This document shows, in pieces, positions 13,799 through 16,174 of a stretch of 16,174 bases of DNA. Numbering within the stretch: the stretch's first letter is position 1; every line of letters starts with the position of its first letter. This DNA is from DAOUAJ01 sp034433615. Its GTDB lineage: Bacteria; Chloroflexota; Anaerolineae; DUEN01. The DNA lies in the NCBI GenBank assembly GCA_034433615.1, contig DAOUAJ010000048.1:1-16174 (forward strand). Reading direction: 5' to 3'. The position numbers and the translations under genes are program-made. Below the pieces are notes generated by a model. The model had not been told where the DNA came from. It saw only the letters and a list, made by a program, of their open reading frames with translations, and ran no database searches.

Positions 13799-16174
13799 AT
13801 GCCCTATAACAATCCTGACCAAATGCTACGGATGAGTGAGCACCCGGAGGGGCTGGCCCAGGACGAACTGCGCGCGGTCGGCCACCGCGTCCCCAAAGTG
13901 GACGCGGTGAAACTGGCGTTGGGCAGGCCGGCCTTCACCGACGACTTCGCCCTACCCGGTATGCTCTACGGCAAGCTGCTCCTCAGCCCCCACGCCCACG
14001 CCTGCATCCGGCGGATTGACGCGGGCAAGGCGCGCGCCTTGCCCGGCGTCCACGCGGTGCTGACCTACCAGGACATTAAACCGGTGCGGTTCACCACGGC
14101 CGGCCAGTCACATCCGCTCCCCTCGCCGCTGGATACCGTCAGCCTGGATAGCAAGGTGCGCTTCGTGGGTGATCGGGTAGCTGCCGTCGCTGCCGAGACA
14201 CCGGAGATTGCCGAGGAAGCCATCCGGCTCATTGAGGTAGAGTACGAGGTGCTGCCGGCTGTGCTGGAGATCGAGGACGCGCTCCAGCCCGGCGCGCCAG
14301 TTATCCACGATGAGCCTGATTGTACCGCTCATATCCCAGGCACTTTCTTTCCGGAGCGCAACATTGCTGCTCACCTGGAAGCGCAGGTTGGCGATGTGGA
14401 AGGCGGGTTCGCTCAGGCGTGGCGAGTGTTCGAGGCTGAATACCGCGTTCCCCAGGTGACCCACGTCCTGCCCGAGCCACATGTCTGCATCACCTGGTGG
14501 GACGAGGACGACCGGCTGGTGATCCGCTCGGCCACGCAGGTGCCGTTCCACGTCCGGCGCATCCTGGCGCAGGTGTTGGGGCTGCCGGAGAAGCGCATCC
14601 GGGTGATCAAGCCGCGCATCGGCGGCGGCTTCGGCGGCAAGCAGGAGCTGGTGTTGGAAGACATCTGCGCTCACCTGACCATCGCTACCGGCCGGCCGGT
14701 GCGCATGGCTTTCACGCGCCAGGAAGAGTTCATCGCCGGGCGGTCGCGGCACCCCCAGATCATCCGTCTGAAGACCGGCGTGACCCGCGACGGGATTCTG
14801 ACGGCGATGGAGATGCGCATCCTGGCCACCACCGGCGCCTACGGCAGCCACGCGCTGACCGTGCAGGGCAACACCGGCAGCAAGGCGCTGGCGCTGTACC
14901 GTTGCCCCAACCAGCGCTTTGTCTTCGACACGGTGTACACCAACCGACCCGTGGCGGGGGCCATGCGCGGCTACGGCGGCCCGCAGGGGCTGTTCGCGCT
15001 GGAAGTGCACATGGACGAGATCGCCGCTGCGCTGGGGCTCGACCCCATCGAGTTCCGCCGGCGCAACTGGATCCGGGTGGGGGATGTCTTCCCCCTGGCC
15101 GAGGCGCTGGGCGAGGGGCGTAAGGGCTACCTGCAACCGCTGCGCTCCAGCGGCCTGGCCCGATGTGTCGAGTTGGGCGCCCAGGCCATCGGCTGGGAGG
15201 GTCGCCAGTCGCCAGTCGCAGGTGGCAGGTCGCAATCCGCAATCCGCAATCCGCAATCCGCAATCCGCCGTGGCATCGGCATGGCGGCGCTGATCCACGG
15301 CTCCGGCATCCCTGGCATTGACATGGGCGGGGCTTACATGAAGATGAACGACGATGGCTCGTTCAACCTGCTGGTGGGCGCCACCGACCTGGGTACTGGC
15401 ACCGACACCGTGCTGGCCCAGATCGCTGCGGAGGTGCTGGGCTGCCCGGTGGACGACGTCCTGGTCTACGCCGCCGACACCGACATGACCCCCTTCGACA
15501 AGGGTGCTTATGCCTCGAGCACGGTCTTCGTCTCCGGCGGCGCGGTCAAGAAGGTGGCGGAGGATGTGGCCCGGCAGGTTAAGGAGGTGGCCGGGCAGAT
15601 GATGGAAGCTGATCCGACCGAGATTCGCCTGGCTGACGGTCGGGCCTGGGCGCCGAATGGCGACAGCGTGACCCTGCGCGATGTGGCTCTGTATTCCCTG
15701 CACATCGCCGATCAGCACCAGATCATGGCCACGGCATCCCACATGTCGGTGATGTGGTCGCCCCCCTTTGCCGCCCAGTTTGCCGAGGTCGAGGTGGACA
15801 CTGAGACGGGCGAGGTACGGGTGCTGAAGGTGGTCACCGCCATAGACTGCGGCCAGCCCATCAACCCCAGTGGCGTCGAGGGGCAAATTGACGGCGGGGT
15901 GCACATGGCGCTGGGCTACGCCCTGAGCGAAGAGATGATCTACGACGAAGCGGGGCGGCTGGTCAACGGGCGGATCGGCGATTATCACGTCTTCCGCGCC
16001 GATGAGATGCCGCAGATCGAGCGGATCATTGTGCCGACGGTGGACCCGGCCGGGCCGTTTGGCGCCAAGGCCGCCGCCGAGATCCCCACCGACGGCGTGG
16101 CGCCGGCCGTGATCAACGCCATCTACGATGCGATCGGCGTGCGCCTGCGCGAGCTCCCGGCCACGCCGGAGCGG
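13799..16174 (+). CDS. Molybdopterin-binding large subunit, xanthine dehydrogenase/CoxL-like (3' partial)
   Basis: ATG 13799 with GGAGG 8 nt upstream; the frame stays open for 792 codons to the right edge, so only a few residues are missing. Domains: the a/b hammerhead (~35-140: GRPAFTDDFALPGMLYGKLL, VGDRVAAVAAETPEIAEEA), then the Moco-binding part with GGGFGGKQ at residues 275-282, AGAMRGYGGPQ, GATDLGTGTDTVLAQI, and the probable catalytic Glu761 in GAKAAAEIPTDG. The usual GxKGxGE is changed to GAKAAAE but the Glu is kept. AMRGYGGPQ, with no AYRCSFR loop, argues against a form I CO dehydrogenase and for a xanthine dehydrogenase or related hydroxylase; substrate unknown. Residues ~469-490 are encoded by an in-frame heptamer array in a probable loop. 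Confidence 0.92.
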   Translation, partial: MPYNNPDQMLRMSEHPEGLAQDELRAVGHRVPKVDAVKLALGRPAFTDDFALPGMLYGKLLLSPHAHACIRRIDAGKARALPGVHAVLTYQDIKPVRFTTAGQSHPLPSPLDTVSLDSKVRFVGDRVAAVAAETPEIAEEAIRLIEVEYEVLPAVLEIEDALQPGAPVIHDEPDCTAHIPGTFFPERNIAAHLEAQVGDVEGGFAQAWRVFEAEYRVPQVTHVLPEPHVCITWWDEDDRLVIRSATQVPFHVRRILAQVLGLPEKRIRVIKPRIGGGFGGKQELVLEDICAHLTIATGRPVRMAFTRQEEFIAGRSRHPQIIRLKTGVTRDGILTAMEMRILATTGAYGSHALTVQGNTGSKALALYRCPNQRFVFDTVYTNRPVAGAMRGYGGPQGLFALEVHMDEIAAALGLDPIEFRRRNWIRVGDVFPLAEALGEGRKGYLQPLRSSGLARCVELGAQAIGWEGRQSPVAGGRSQSAIRNPQSAIRRGIGMAALIHGSGIPGIDMGGAYMKMNDDGSFNLLVGATDLGTGTDTVLAQIAAEVLGCPVDDVLVYAADTDMTPFDKGAYASSTVFVSGGAVKKVAEDVARQVKEVAGQMMEADPTEIRLADGRAWAPNGDSVTLRDVALYSLHIADQHQIMATASHMSVMWSPPFAAQFAEVEVDTETGEVRVLKVVTAIDCGQPINPSGVEGQIDGGVHMALGYALSEEMIYDEAGRLVNGRIGDYHVFRADEMPQIERIIVPTVDPAGPFGAKAAAEIPTDGVAPAVINAIYDAIGVRLRELPATPER
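15204..15266. repeat. In-frame coding heptamer array E (9 units)
   Basis: Nine contiguous 7-bp units: two GCCAGTC, GCAGGTG, GCAGGTC, and five identical GCAATCC. The 63 bp equal 21 codons, so the frame of the large subunit is kept. The encoded stretch contains SQSAIRNPQSAIR, a 7-residue repeat unlike the rest of the protein. It lies between AQAIGWE and RGIGMAALIHG. Confidence 0.85.

Noticed and set aside
14108..15988. Long minus-strand open frame of 626 codons opposite the molybdenum subunit
   Set aside because: The plus strand encodes a clear molybdopterin-binding protein with family motifs through the whole stretch; the minus frame is Gln/His/Pro-rich, without recognisable domains, as expected for a shadow in high-GC DNA.

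Overview
The window looks like a chromosomal segment of a high-GC bacterium, most probably a member of the Chloroflexota (Anaerolineae/Caldilineae type). This is inferred from gene content: zinc-ribbon proteins with long coiled coils next to a formylglycine-generating-enzyme (FGE) domain, a bacterial GH38 alpha-mannosidase beside a PfkB kinase and a UroD-family protein, a cox/xdh-type molybdenum hydroxylase, an IS1-like element, and many short heptameric repeats between genes. No ribosomal RNA or single-copy marker is present to fix the lineage.

Region 1 (1-4907) is a decaying accessory region. It holds the 3' part of a gene for an SPFH/band-7-like protein with a coiled coil and a C-terminal zinc ribbon. 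On the minus strand follows a complete Phd/YefM-PIN toxin-antitoxin pair with its own consensus promoter and a probable operator. Next come the last codons of a second, otherwise lost zinc-ribbon gene, then a zinc-ribbon/coiled-coil/FGE gene broken by an amber codon and an opal codon, then a frameshifted IS1-like element that stops within a few bases of a tRNA gene.

Region 2 (4908-5822) is RNA-rich. Three minus-strand tRNA genes, Ser(UGA), Ser(GCU) and Arg(GCG), lie downstream of a perfect-spacing sigma70-type promoter. Diverging from it is a plus-strand stretch of about 335 bp with no credible ORF but an extensive set of nested helices, some with compensated bulges. I read it as a structured non-coding RNA of a family I do not recognise. 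It leads to an AbiEii-like nucleotidyltransferase gene whose Shine-Dalgarno sequence is buried in a hairpin.

Region 3 (5824-11682) is a carbohydrate cluster on the plus strand: nucleotidyltransferase, GH38 alpha-mannosidase, PfkB-family sugar kinase (TTG start), a remnant of a xylose-isomerase-like gene, and a UroD-family protein. The mannosidase would release sugar, the kinase would phosphorylate it, and the lost isomerase may once have acted with them.

Region 4 (11697-16174) holds a minus-strand tRNA-Val(CAC) with its own promoter, a small four-helix DMT/SMR-like membrane protein, a fused FAD + [2Fe-2S] subunit, and the large molybdopterin subunit of a xanthine dehydrogenase/CO dehydrogenase-type hydroxylase. 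The large-subunit gene runs off the right edge.

The most unusual signals are the unidentified structured RNA next to the nucleotidyltransferase, and a pervasive heptamer-repeat theme. Degenerate 7-bp tandem arrays occur at five places. They supply the stop codon of two genes, form a long palindrome between the hydroxylase genes, and in one case lie in frame inside the molybdenum subunit (9 units = 63 bp = 21 codons).
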